This document shows, one piece after another, positions 18,201 to 26,926 of a stretch of 64,000 nucleotides of DNA. How positions within the stretch are numbered: position 1 is the first letter of the stretch; each line of letters begins with the position of its first letter. The DNA comes from JBEKCP01 sp049509515 (GTDB lineage Bacteria > Planctomycetota > Planctomycetia > Pirellulales > Thermoguttaceae): positions 36,746-100,745 of the forward strand of contig JBEKZV010000018.1 in NCBI GenBank assembly GCA_049509515.1, given 5' to 3'. Position numbers and translations under genes: made by a program. A model generated the notes under the pieces. That model was not told the origin of the DNA and did not search any database. It saw only the letters and a program-made list of their open reading frames with translations.

Positions 18201-19049
18201 TGGGCCGTCGTGGGGGGCATCGACGGTGCGTCGACCCACCTGGCCGAGCAAGTGGCCGTCAAGGCCCGCCTGACGCTGCTGAACCCGTCGAGCACGGACA
18301 AGACCGTCAATCGTGCCAACGTCCCGTGGATCTTCTCGTGCGTGCCCGGCGACGATCTGCTGGCCCCGATCCTGGCCGGCGAGATGGCCGCTCGCGCCGG
18401 CGGCAAACCGCTGGTGATCGTTTCGAGCGACGGGCACGACGCCCGCGTGTTCACGGAGGAGCTCGCCAGAGACCTGGCGAAACTGCACGTGCTGCCTCGC
18501 TTGCAGTTCGAGTGCAACTCGCGGACGACCGACGCCGTGGAGCTGGCGTCGCGCGTCGGCCGGTCGGGGGCGGAAGCCGTGGTGCTGTCGGGCGGCGCCG
18601 CAGATTCCGCGCGGTGGGTCAAGGCCCTCCGCCAGGCCGGTTACGGGGGGCTCGTGTTCGGCGGTCCGGCCATGGGCCGGAGCCGGTTTGCCCGCGAGGC
18701 CGGCGCGGCGGCGGAAGGCGTGCTGTTTCCGCTGTTGTTCGAGCCGGGCCCGGCATCCGCGGCGTTCGCGGCGGATTTCAGCCGCCGCCGCGGCGCGCCG
18801 CCCGACTATGCCGCGGCGCACGCATACGACGCCGTGCGGCGGATCGTGGCCGCAATCCGCAAGGCAGGCCTCAACCGCGCCCGCATCCAGGACGCCGTGC
18901 GCTCGCAATCGCCCTGGGAAGGGATCGCCGGACCGGCGGCGTGGGACAACCTGGGCGGACTGGTCCGGACCGTACGGATCGGTACGATAACCCGGGGACG
19001 AACGATGCCCGCCGGGACCGGCGAAACGGCCGGGCCGGTCCGCCAGTGA
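15264..19049 (+). CDS. sensor-type beta-propeller fused to two periplasmic ligand-binding domains
   Basis: A 1261-residue exported protein with an unusual domain order. After a signal peptide there is a propeller resembling the input domain of hybrid two-component sensors (about 50-400; repeated VWIGTEDGLACLD, VWLGLFGGGVARF and VWAATTAGASRYN patterns). A Pro/Ala linker follows. Then come two tandem type I periplasmic-binding domains of the Leu/Ile/Val-amide-urea class: about 507-880 (VKIGFIGPIKPT, QGAQLAVEQANAKGGY) and about 909-1240 (VRIGYFGPGD, GMAVEEANAAGGY). No membrane or kinase domain follows, so it is a soluble receptor or enzyme-like binding protein. ATG 15264 is preceded by GAGGAAAG. 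It is the fourth gene of the haem operon. Confidence 0.85.
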   Translation: MIASRRNSAVRWCGLFVLGILGARMSPGAEAGIPPGAAAAGPASVAAEDLPYVYTHWRHFTAKEGLPNEHVFAVKADGPRVWIGTEDGLACLDKASGAIRSWREKDGLPWRAITALDVDKKTGDVWLGLFGGGVARFTGGRFDHFNQLNSGLANDVVYGIAVQDDNVWAATTAGASRYNTLSGQWTIFTEKNAPMEEIWNYGASYDKQSGKVYLAVWGSGVLEFDVATERWKPYLDPDHEMEIDLYRDDGLVHVITTAASKVDGAMWVSTYFGNCRYDGRHWRGLYAHETGFPSDFSNFVRARSGNEAWFATDKGLGVVADFPTDTVVSYTRDPRTLRGRAVVYRAGKVLESVDMPRTVPHNYILGVDIDGPDVWVATSKGLGWAIGDGYYAGVRKRPAHDNASRTGTQTAGHADGTAPPSPAAARPREKPPIELSPETAAVLREIDALGPYQTPNLKLKTAEKYAHIAKELAPFHHLKPYKEFFLTQMEYTGPGRAIPEPDDLKSVKIGFIGPIKPTVSVATGGKSHEENLGTRMLQGAQLAVEQANAKGGYLRRKIPFELAVHNDNGLWGSSGNEIINLAYKDNVWAILGSVDGANSHIAIRVALKAEILVMNTADTDPTYIETNIPWTCRVINDDRQMNYLLVEYLYRKLGLGRVGIIRASNRYGRFGVQKIVDSSRRLGHPIILEMAYPVGAKDHSLELDRMAQEKLDAIVHWGDATDGARILNQMRSRGMKQPFFACDRCVSDEFVRLAGPNAESVTCTFPWNPARKDETWRSFRNAFQQRFGDEPETYAAHAYDGMQMLIWAIQAAGLNRARIRDVIAYRTQPWKGATGDITFSAVLDNMGQVFLAKREQGNWNYYTRSELGLPPNRPAPAGEAAAAAPFFDRLGRATDYAGPGREAAAPQGVEEVRIGYFGPGDPADAEGGEAWLAAGMAVEEANAAGGYQGKPFRLVAAWSQDPWKSGAARLARLVYDDQVWAVVGGIDGASTHLAEQVAVKARLTLLNPSSTDKTVNRANVPWIFSCVPGDDLLAPILAGEMAARAGGKPLVIVSSDGHDARVFTEELARDLAKLHVLPRLQFECNSRTTDAVELASRVGRSGAEAVVLSGGAADSARWVKALRQAGYGGLVFGGPAMGRSRFAREAGAAAEGVLFPLLFEPGPASAAFAADFSRRRGAPPDYAAAHAYDAVRRIVAAIRKAGLNRARIQDAVRSQSPWEGIAGPAAWDNLGGLVRTVRIGTITRGRTMPAGTGETAGPVRQ

Positions 19050-19137
19050 CCCTGGTGTATTGGTTCATTCTGATGGGGATTCATTGACCGTCATAACGCA
19101 CGCCACTTCCGAGTCACTACACCAGGGGCCTTTCACG

Positions 19138-20184
19138 ATGACGGTTTGCGAGCGATTCTACGCGGCGGCCTGCCAGCTCGACATGCCGAATCTGCGCAGC
19201 CGGGAGGAGATTCCCGGCCGCGTGGATCGCCTGCTCGAAAGGATCGACTACGCCGTCGAGGCCTACGAGCCGTTCTGCGACGTGCGGCTGGTGGTGTTTC
19301 CCGAGTTCGCGCACGCGGCGCCCGTCTATCCCACGCTGGAAGAACTGCACGATCGGCTGGCGGTGCCGATCCCCAACGAGCACACCGACCGCTACCGGCA
19401 GAAGGCGCGGCAGCGAGGCATCTACATCCAGACCGGCACGTTCCTGGAATCCGACGCGCGGTGGCCCGGCTGCGTCTTCAACGCCACCTGCCTGATCGGT
19501 CCGGACGGCATCCTCTCCAAATACCGGAAGGTCCATCCCTGGCTGCCGTGGGAGCTCAGCGCCAGTCCGCACGACCTGGACGGGTATGGCGAGCCGCTGT
19601 TCCCGGTGGCCGAGACCGAGATCGGCCGGATCGGCGCCGCGATCTGCTACGACTGGCTGTTCCCCGAGGCGATCCGCCAACTGGCGCTGGGCGGCGCCGA
19701 GGTCCTCGCGCGGGTGTCGGCCTACATGGATCCGTGGGGAACCGCCGCGCCGCTGGAGTGGTGGACCCTGGTGAATCGCGTCCGGGCGATCGAGAACATG
19801 GCCTACGTGGTGGCGGCCAACCAGGCCGCCGGCCTGGAACGCTATCCGCCCTTCAGTTGGCCGGGCGGGAGCATGATCGTCGATTACGACGGCCGCGTCC
19901 TGAGCCAGGTCGAGCCCGGGCCGGGCGACAGGACCGTCGTCGGGCCGATCGACCTGGCCGCCCTGCGGGCCGAGCGCGATCGCCGCCGCGGCCATCACCT
20001 GCTGGCCCACCTCCGCACCGAGGCCTATCCGCTCTACCGGCAGCCGATCTATCCGGCCGGAGGGATCCGCGGCGGCAGCCATTCCACCGCGGCCAACGAG
20101 GATGCGACCCGCCGGGCCCGCGACGCCCTGGGCCGGATGCGCGGCGGTCACTTGCCGGCCGGCGGCCGCGGGAGCCGGGGATAG
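19138..20184 (+). CDS. nitrilase-superfamily carbon-nitrogen hydrolase
   Basis: A 348-residue cytoplasmic amidohydrolase. The Glu-Lys-Cys triad is visible: Glu in VVFPEFAHAAPVY, Lys in LSKYRKVHPW, Cys in AAICYDWLFPEAIR. The family hydrolyses amides, nitriles or carbamoyl compounds; the exact substrate cannot be read from the sequence. ATG 19138 has AGGGG 9 bases upstream, and there is no signal peptide. It ends the haem/propeller operon after an 88-base gap. The upstream receptor belongs to the amide/urea/branched amino acid binding class, so a role in using an amide-type compound is a reasonable inference. Its 3' end overlaps the convergent minus-strand gene by 37 bases. Confidence 0.85.
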   Translation: MTVCERFYAAACQLDMPNLRSREEIPGRVDRLLERIDYAVEAYEPFCDVRLVVFPEFAHAAPVYPTLEELHDRLAVPIPNEHTDRYRQKARQRGIYIQTGTFLESDARWPGCVFNATCLIGPDGILSKYRKVHPWLPWELSASPHDLDGYGEPLFPVAETEIGRIGAAICYDWLFPEAIRQLALGGAEVLARVSAYMDPWGTAAPLEWWTLVNRVRAIENMAYVVAANQAAGLERYPPFSWPGGSMIVDYDGRVLSQVEPGPGDRTVVGPIDLAALRAERDRRRGHHLLAHLRTEAYPLYRQPIYPAGGIRGGSHSTAANEDATRRARDALGRMRGGHLPAGGRGSRG

Positions 20185-21147
20185 ACGAACATCGGTTTGC
20201 GCGGCGACGGCGCGCTGCCCTCGGCGATCGTCAGGAACTGATCGGCGGCGACGTCTTCGAGGATGTCGACGATCCCGCTCCGCGGCCAGTGGACCTCGAT
20301 CCGCTCGATCCGCTTGTTCTTCGCCAGGCCGAAGTGCAGCCGGCTGCCCCAGTGGCTCTGGTACCCTCGCCCACTGTGCACCTCGTCCATCTGCTTCAGG
20401 TCGCCGGCCACGACGTAGACCCGCGCGCCGACGCCGTCGCGGTTGGTTTTCACGCCGCGGAGCCGGAGCTGGATCCAGTGGTTTCCGGTGACGGTTTCGT
20501 TTCGCAGGATCGTCGGCTTGTCGTTGGAGTTGATTTGCGCCAACAGCCCGAATGTCCGCTCGCCGTCCTCGCGCTTGTAATCGCTCCACGTGATGATCTC
20601 GCTCGGATCGAAGACGATTTCTTTCGTGACGGGTGCGATGGCGTAGGAGCCCTTGTCGTTGGCCGAGTCGATGTCCATGCCCATGGTCTTGCCGTCGGCG
20701 GTGAACGAATGACAGTTGCCGCACACCGGCAGCTTCTGCAGCACCACGGGAGGTTGGCCCGGCGAGGAAATGGGGCCGAACCGCCAGCGGATGCGTGAGG
20801 GGTCGCGCACGGCGTCGCCGAAGGGGAGCGTCACCTCGCGAAAGAACAAAGGCGCGGCGACTTCATCCTGGGACGTGCGGATCGTGATCTGCCAGCTATC
20901 GTTTTCGGCGCGAGCATCCTTCCAGCGGAAGAGGGGCGCGAGGATTTCCGGCGGAAACAGCGTCCCCGCCAGCGGATATTTGGATCTCCAGCCCGCCGAG
21001 CGGCCCTTCGGTTCCGGCGGCCGCTTGCGGGGCAGCCGGGGCGGCGTGCCGGGCACGCCATAGCAGCCCTGCACCCCAGCAGGCCAAGCCGACGCCCAGG
21101 CAAATCCCTCCCGCAATCGGGATTCCGCGCGCTGCTCGCGGCACCAT
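20148..21147 (-). pseudogene. cytochrome/ASPIC-UnbV fusion gene with a frameshift
   Basis: The signal-anchor segment (MVPRAARGIPIAGGICLGVG) starts at 21147 in one frame, while the rest continues in another frame from about 20983. Dropping one C from the minus-strand ATCCAAA at 20982-20983 restores LGGLEIKYPLAGTLFPPEIL, which matches the expected junction. The body contains one haem motif (VCGNCHSFTADGKTM) in a TolB-N-like region. It then passes straight into an ASPIC/UnbV domain (GNHWIQLRLRGVKTNRDGVGARV to the C-terminus), without the propeller that usually follows such an N-terminal region. It may be a pseudogene, an assembly error or a frameshifted gene. It lies next to, but convergent with, the haem operon. 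Confidence 0.7.
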
Positions 21148-21524
21148 GGGACTGGTTCCTTTCCGTCCGGACCTCTCCCACCAATCACAGTCCCATGGCC
21201 GTCCAAACTCCGGTCCACGCCGGACTGGGCTTGACGCGGCCTACGGCAACAACCAAATCGTGCGCGTCGGCCCTGGTGAACAACCCAGTGTACTTGATGC
21301 GCACACCGCGCGGAAAAGTCGCACCGCAAGACTACAACGGCGATTCTACCAGCTTAAATGGGCGGCCCAGGGAAGTCAAGCCAATGGTGGGCCATGGGCG
21401 GGCACAAGGCAATTCCGCATTTCGGTCGGTCCGGCTTGCCTGGGAGGGCTGGAAGGTGCTCGGGCATCACAGTTTGCGGATTCTCGCAGGCCGGCGGAGC
21501 GACCGGGTGCAGTTTCGGGATGCT
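21148..21524. other. intergenic region, nothing recognised
   Basis: These 377 bases separate two minus-strand genes. No reading frame has family character, and no strong promoter, hairpin or repeat was identified. The downstream half is slightly AT-richer and may contain the promoter of the frameshifted gene. Confidence 0.3.
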
Positions 21525-22751
21525 TCATGGCCCGCGTCGACGGACCAGGTCCTCCGCGCCGGGGCGCGGCACATCCTTCTCCTGGTCCCAATACGGGGAG
21601 AGTCTCCGCAGGTTTGCGACGATTCCGGGAAACACCTCGATGATGCGATCCACGTCCTCCTCGGTGTTGTAGCGGCTGAAGCTGAATCGAACGGAACCGT
21701 GCACGGCCGTGAATGGAACCTTCATGGCTCGCAGCACGTGGGAAGGCTCCAGCGATCCGGACGTGCAAGCGGAGCCGCTGGAGGCACAGATCCCGCAATC
21801 GCTCAGTTGATAGAGTATGCCTTCCCCTTCCACATAGTGGCAGGAGACGTTCAGCGTGTTGGGCAGCCGGGGGGCCGCCTTGCCGTTGACTTGCACGCTG
21901 GGGATCCGCTCTTCGATCGCCTTCTCCAGGCGATCCCGCAGGCCGTGGACTCGCGTATCCTCGTCTGGATAGCCTTCGGCCGCCAGCTGCACGGCCTTGG
22001 CCAGCCCCACGATGTAGGGGACGTTCTCCGTGCCGGCGCGGCGGCCCTCCTCCTGGTGCCCGCCGATCATGAAAGGCCGGCAGGCCGTGCCGCGGCGGAT
22101 GTAGAGCGCGCCAACGCCCTTCGGGGCGTGCAGCTTGTGGCCCGAGAACGACAACAAGTCCACGTGCTGATACGCGTGCTCCAGGTCGATGGGGATCTTG
22201 CCCACCGATTGGGTGGCATCCGTGTGAAACACGATCGAAGCATCGGTCTCCTTCGTAATCCGCGAGAGCTGCTCGATGGGAAACACGACGCCCGTCTCGT
22301 TGTTGGCGTGCATGATGCTGACCAGCAGCGTCTCGGGTCGCAGGGCGCGGACGAACTCGCCCGGGTCGAGGTTCCCGCTTTCGTCGACGCCGAGCAAGGT
22401 CACGACATAGCCGCTCCGCTGGAGATCCTTGCACACTTCGAGCACGGCCGGATGCTCGACCGCGGTGGTGATGACATGGCGGCGGTCCGGATTTGCCTTG
22501 GCCGCGCCGAGGATCGCCGTGTTATTGCTCTCCGTGGCGCAGGAGGTAAAGAGCATCTGCTTCGGGTCGCCGACGTGGAAATGCCCGGCGATCTGCCGGC
22601 GGGCCTGGGCCAGCGCCGCCGCCGTGCGCCGCGCCGGCTCGTACATCGAGCTGGGGTTGAAGTAGTCTTCGGTCAAGAACGGCGCCATGGCCTCGTAGAC
22701 TTCCGGCGCGACTTTGGTCGTGGCGTTGTTGTCGGCGTAGATGATTCTCAT
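21525..22751 (-). CDS. nifS: cysteine desulfurase, NifS type
   Basis: A 408-residue PLP enzyme that removes sulfur from cysteine for Fe-S cluster assembly. Visible features are the N-terminal YADNNATTKVAPEV, the cofactor region TDATQSVGKIPID, the PLP-binding Lys in SFSGHKLHAPKGVG, and the persulfide Cys loop SSGSACTSGSLEPSHVL. ATG 22751 is preferred to the TTG two codons earlier. It follows nifU by about 15 bases and is clearly in the same operon. No nitrogenase genes are present, so a general Fe-S role is likely. Confidence 0.93.
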   Translation of the reverse strand: MRIIYADNNATTKVAPEVYEAMAPFLTEDYFNPSSMYEPARRTAAALAQARRQIAGHFHVGDPKQMLFTSCATESNNTAILGAAKANPDRRHVITTAVEHPAVLEVCKDLQRSGYVVTLLGVDESGNLDPGEFVRALRPETLLVSIMHANNETGVVFPIEQLSRITKETDASIVFHTDATQSVGKIPIDLEHAYQHVDLLSFSGHKLHAPKGVGALYIRRGTACRPFMIGGHQEEGRRAGTENVPYIVGLAKAVQLAAEGYPDEDTRVHGLRDRLEKAIEERIPSVQVNGKAAPRLPNTLNVSCHYVEGEGILYQLSDCGICASSGSACTSGSLEPSHVLRAMKVPFTAVHGSVRFSFSRYNTEEDVDRIIEVFPGIVANLRRLSPYWDQEKDVPRPGAEDLVRRRGP

Positions 22752-22766
22752 TGGCAAAGGGCCCGT

Positions 22767-23729
22767 TCAGACCTCGATGACGTGGATGCGTTCGTCGACC
22801 ATGTCCTTCAGGGTGCGTTCGACCATCATTCGCAGGGTCTGGTTGGCGTTGGCGCAGCCTTGACAGGCACCCGCCAGGCGGCAGTAGACCAGGGTATCCT
22901 TGATGTCCAGAATCTCCACGTCGCCGCCGTCCTGCCGGAGCATGGGCCGGACGTACTCATCCACCGTTTTCTCGACCTGCTTGGTGAACTGGTACGGCGA
23001 CAGGGGCGTCTTTTCGTTCCCGGCCGGGCTTGTGCCGAGCGGGCTGATCTGGGTCAGGACCTTAGTGCTCAGCGGCGGCGCGCCCCAGGTTTCGTTGAGC
23101 AGGTCCTGGAGCCCGCCGGGCACATGATGGCAGGCCATGCAGGCCCCGCCGGCCTTGATGGCGTTGGTGATCTCTTGAATGCTGCGGAGGTTCAGCTCCC
23201 GGATCTTGCGGCGAATGTAGGGTTCCGTGAGCGAAAAGCACTTGCAGACAATGCGGCCGTCCTGCTGCTCGTCCGCACGAATGTCGATTCCCAAGCGGGC
23301 CAGGTCCACGCCCCGCTTCTGCGCCCAGTTGAACACGGCCGCCTCCAGGGCCTCGGCCCCCATCACCGAGCAGTGAATCTTCTGCGCGGGCAATCCGTCC
23401 AGGAACTCCACAATGTCCTGGTTGCGGATTTTCAGGGCCTCGATGGGCGTGTGGGCGCGTTGTTCGATCAGGGTGCAAAGCGCCTCCGAGGCGGCAATCG
23501 CCGACGTGCAGCCGAATGTCAAATACCTGGCCTGAGTGATCACGTCCCGGGTCGGGTCCGTGGCATGGCGATTGACCCGGAACGTGAACCGCATCACGTC
23601 TCCGCAAGCGATCGACCCGTGCTCGCCGAAGCCGTCCGGGTCCTCGATCTCCCCCAGGTGCGTTCCCGGCTTGCCGTGGACGGCATCCATGAAAAGTTGT
23701 TTTGTCTTCTCGCTATACTCCCAAGCCAT
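22767..23729 (-). CDS. nifU: full-length three-domain NifU Fe-S scaffold protein
   Basis: A 320-residue modular scaffold. The IscU-like N-terminal domain has the three cluster Cys residues at about 42 (IACGDVMRF), 74 (FGCTSAIAAS) and 118 (IHCSVMGAEA). A central BFD-like [2Fe-2S] domain has VCKCF and ACMACH. The C-terminal Nfu domain carries GACQGCANANQTL. It assembles transient clusters with sulfur from the adjacent NifS. ATG 23729 has GGAGGG 7-8 bases upstream on the minus strand. The three-domain form is typical of nitrogen fixers but is also used as the house scaffold in several lineages. Confidence 0.93.
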   Translation of the reverse strand: MAWEYSEKTKQLFMDAVHGKPGTHLGEIEDPDGFGEHGSIACGDVMRFTFRVNRHATDPTRDVITQARYLTFGCTSAIAASEALCTLIEQRAHTPIEALKIRNQDIVEFLDGLPAQKIHCSVMGAEALEAAVFNWAQKRGVDLARLGIDIRADEQQDGRIVCKCFSLTEPYIRRKIRELNLRSIQEITNAIKAGGACMACHHVPGGLQDLLNETWGAPPLSTKVLTQISPLGTSPAGNEKTPLSPYQFTKQVEKTVDEYVRPMLRQDGGDVEILDIKDTLVYCRLAGACQGCANANQTLRMMVERTLKDMVDERIHVIEV

Positions 23730-24080
23730 GCTGGCCCTCCAGTTCGATTGCCCGCTCGAAGCGGAAGCTCCTCTCTGAAATCATACCAGGGTTTCTGGAA
23801 GGGGGGAAGCGACCCGGGCCGGGCAAGTTCTCCCGGCAATGTGGCCCGCCGGGAAACGTTGCCGCCTCCAGCGACCCCTCAGCAACAGTCCCTGCCGGCC
23901 GGCGGGGAGTGCATGGCACTCGGGCGGCACGCGACGCCCGAACCAACTCTGCGGAGGGGGGCCGCGGGCATCGCGACGGCCTGTGAAACCTTGAGGCCGA
24001 AGGTTGTGTCGCTGCCCAACTGCCGTTACAGTAGTCGTGTCTTCCCGCACGTGACGTTACACACCTTCGAATTCCCGCCC
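23730..24080. other. divergent intergenic region between nifU and a plus-strand hydrolase gene
   Basis: These 351 bases must contain the promoters of the nifUS operon (leftward) and of the gene at 24081 (rightward). The only confident element is the nifU ribosome binding site at about 23736-23742. No sigma-54 motif, palindrome or repeat family found elsewhere in the window was seen here. Confidence 0.35.
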
Positions 24081-26780
24081 ATGGCCGTCTTTCCCCGCGC
24101 CGGGTTTCTTACCGCCCTGTCCTGCGGCGCCCTGTGGTGCTCCTGTGCCGCATCCACCGCACAGACGGTGGTTCTCGACACGAGCGGCTTCTGGCGATTC
24201 TACCTTACCCTGCGGACGCCGGTCGTCCGCGACGGCCAGTCGCTCCGCGAGGTCGGAGCGACGTGCAACACGCTTCCGCCGAGCAAGGATTGGACCGGGG
24301 GCGGCTTCGACGACTCCGGCTGGGTGCGGCTGGCCGGCGCGCCCCTGGCAAGCTGGAGCCATTGGGAACAGGCCGCCCAGGCGAATGTCGGCTTCGTCTA
24401 CTGCCACGGCAGTTCTCTGGCGCTGGCCCAATTGTGCCTGCGGGGAAAGTTCCAGGTCGATGACCCGGCCAAGTCGCAGGGGATGAAACTCGCACTCAAG
24501 TACCGCGGCGGCGCGGCGGTGTACGTGAACGGCAAGGAGCTGATCCGCGATCACCTGCCCAAACAAGGCGAGTTGACGCCCGACACGCCCGCGGAAATGT
24601 ACCCGCGCGAGGCCTATTACCTCGACGACGGGCACATGCCCGAGGGCTACGGCCGCAAAGGCTCCAACAGCCCGCGTCTGCAGCTTCGCCTGCGGAGCAT
24701 GGAAATCCAGGTCCCGCCGGAGGTGCTGCGGAAGGGAACCAACGTCCTGGCGATCTCGCTCCAGCGGGCCCCGCTGCCCAAGGACGTCTTCGAGAAGCTC
24801 AAGCTCCGCAAGGATGATCTCTACTACTTCTTGTGGGACGCGTGCGGCTTGCACTCGGTGCGGCTGGAGTCACCCGCCGGCGGCGCCGTGCGCGGCAACG
24901 CGACTCGCCCGGCGGGGATCCAGGTGTGGAACTCCAGCGTGCTGGCTTCGGACACGGACGTCGACTGGGGCGACCCCAATGAACCCTTGCAGCCCGTCCG
25001 GATCGTGGGGACCCGCAACGGCGTCTTCTCCGGCAAGGTGCTCCTGGGCTCCGCGGATGCACTGCACGGCTTGCAGGCATCCATGACCGGCCTTGCCGGC
25101 CCGGCCGGGGCGGTCATTCCCGCCTCGGCCGTCGCGCTGCGCTACGCTGTTGCCGACCTTCCCCGAGAGGTGGCAGACGCGAACCGCTTCGACTCGCTGC
25201 TGGAAGCGCCGCCGGCCGACCTGCCCGTCCGCCGGAAACGGGCCGCGACCAATTGGGTGCGAACGCTGCCGGGACAGCCGGCCGCGGTTCCCGGCGCGGT
25301 AGTGCCGGTTTGGGTGACGGTGACGATCCCTCCCCGTGCCGCCCCGGGAGACTATCGCGGAACGCTCACGGTCGCCGCCGGCCAGGCGGCATTTGCCGTG
25401 CCGGTCGAGCTGCGGGTGTCGGGCTTCGAACTCCCCGACCCCAGGGACTACCGCACGTTTGTCGAGCTCGTGCAATCGCCGGATACGCTGGCCGTCGAAT
25501 ACGGCTTGCCGCTCTGGTCCGACGCCCACTGGAAGCAGATCGAGAAGTCGCTGTCGCTGGCCGGACAGGTCGGCGCCAAGACCTGCTACGTCCCGCTCAT
25601 CTGCCAGACCAATCTGGGCAACGAGCAATCCATGGTTCGCTGGGTGAAGCAAGGCGAGAGCCGGTACGGCTATGACTTCAGCATCATGGAGAAGTACCTG
25701 GACCTCGTCGTGAGACATCAGGGCCCCCGCACGCTGGTCTGCTTCTATGCCTGGGACAACTTCCTGGAAGGCGGGCAATTCGGCGGCGACATCCGCTTCG
25801 AGTCCAAGGCGACCCAGGACGACCGCTTGTCCTACAAGGGCAGGGGGCCGAAGGTGACGGCCCTGGACGGCGGCAAGGCCGTCGACCTGGTGCTCCCGCA
25901 GTATTCGGACCCGGCGGCCGGGCCGCTCTGGGAGGGCCTGGCCAAGGAGCTGCTCCGGCGGATGAAGAACCGCGGGATGGAAAAGGCCATGCTGCTGGGG
26001 CTGGCCACCGATACCCTGCCCGCCCCCGCGGTCGCGGAATTCTGGAAGCAGCTTCTTCCCGGGGTGCCATGGGCCAGCCACGCCCATTCCTTCCAAGACC
26101 GGATTCACGGCGTGCCGGTGGCGTACACCTCCGCCGTATGGCCGCCGCGGTTCATCTCCTACCCGGGGACCAGCCGGCAAGGCTGGAAGAACCCGCGGCT
26201 CATGGTGCAGTTCGCCCGCGATGTCACGGACTCCAACCCGTCGGCTGTTTTCCGGCTGATCGGCGAGCACAACATCGGCGGCGACCAGCGCGGATTCGGC
26301 CGTTTCGGCGCGGATTTCTGGCCGGCGCTGAAGGACGCCAGGGGACAGTGGGCGTCGCGGGTCTTCGAGCGCTACCCCAAGGCGAGCTGGCGGAACCTCA
26401 ACATCAAGGTCGCGCTGCTGGGCCCCGGGCCGCAGGGCCCGGTCTCCACCGCGCGCTTCGAAGCGCTCCGCGAGGGCGTCGAGGAGTGCGAGGCCCGCAT
26501 CTTCATCGAGCAGGCATTGAGCCGGGGGAGCCTGCCGGACGAATTGGCGGCGAAGTACCGGGCGTTGATCGCCGAGCGCAACCGCGCCCTGGTGATGGGC
26601 CTCTCGCCCCACAAGGCGGAAGGATTCCTGGATGCTGCGTCTGACCGGCGGATCCACGACTGGCAGGATTCGGGCAATGTCGGCTACTACTGGTATCTCA
26701 TCTCCGGCTGGCAGGAACGCTCGGGAAGGCTCTTCGACGCGGCCGCGGAAGTTGCCGCGAGGCTGGCTGCGGAGAAGTGA
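24081..26780 (+). CDS. secreted glycoside-hydrolase-like protein with DUF4091 (GH123-like)
   Basis: An 899-residue exported protein. After a signal sequence (AGFLTALSCGALWCSCAAS) there is a jelly-roll-like N-terminal region with the carbohydrate-binding look of sugar hydrolase accessory domains (LKYRGGAAVYVNGKELIR). A central beta-sandwich and a TIM-barrel-like region follow (FVELVQSPDTLAVEYGLPLW). The C-terminal segment has the DUF4091 pattern (RFEALREGVEECEARIFIEQAL). GH123 enzymes act on N-acetylgalactosaminides; substrate and activity here are not proven. ATG 24081 directly precedes the signal peptide. A degraded relative lies immediately downstream. Confidence 0.75.
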   Translation: MAVFPRAGFLTALSCGALWCSCAASTAQTVVLDTSGFWRFYLTLRTPVVRDGQSLREVGATCNTLPPSKDWTGGGFDDSGWVRLAGAPLASWSHWEQAAQANVGFVYCHGSSLALAQLCLRGKFQVDDPAKSQGMKLALKYRGGAAVYVNGKELIRDHLPKQGELTPDTPAEMYPREAYYLDDGHMPEGYGRKGSNSPRLQLRLRSMEIQVPPEVLRKGTNVLAISLQRAPLPKDVFEKLKLRKDDLYYFLWDACGLHSVRLESPAGGAVRGNATRPAGIQVWNSSVLASDTDVDWGDPNEPLQPVRIVGTRNGVFSGKVLLGSADALHGLQASMTGLAGPAGAVIPASAVALRYAVADLPREVADANRFDSLLEAPPADLPVRRKRAATNWVRTLPGQPAAVPGAVVPVWVTVTIPPRAAPGDYRGTLTVAAGQAAFAVPVELRVSGFELPDPRDYRTFVELVQSPDTLAVEYGLPLWSDAHWKQIEKSLSLAGQVGAKTCYVPLICQTNLGNEQSMVRWVKQGESRYGYDFSIMEKYLDLVVRHQGPRTLVCFYAWDNFLEGGQFGGDIRFESKATQDDRLSYKGRGPKVTALDGGKAVDLVLPQYSDPAAGPLWEGLAKELLRRMKNRGMEKAMLLGLATDTLPAPAVAEFWKQLLPGVPWASHAHSFQDRIHGVPVAYTSAVWPPRFISYPGTSRQGWKNPRLMVQFARDVTDSNPSAVFRLIGEHNIGGDQRGFGRFGADFWPALKDARGQWASRVFERYPKASWRNLNIKVALLGPGPQGPVSTARFEALREGVEECEARIFIEQALSRGSLPDELAAKYRALIAERNRALVMGLSPHKAEGFLDAASDRRIHDWQDSGNVGYYWYLISGWQERSGRLFDAAAEVAARLAAEK

Positions 26781-26926
26781 AATCTCACGGTGCCAGGGCG
26801 TAGGCCATAGAGAACGGTGTGGCCGACCAAGTTGGGCCCAAGAGTTGGTGGACGAGTGCAGAGGACTGGCAACTCCGGGCCGAATTCGGGGAATCAGGCA
26901 AGTTCATTTGGCGGAGAGACACGGCC

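Noticed and set aside
21195..24080. Long plus-strand frame continuing into the gene at 24081
   Set aside because: It runs antisense over nifS and nifU; the real gene begins with a signal peptide at ATG 24081.
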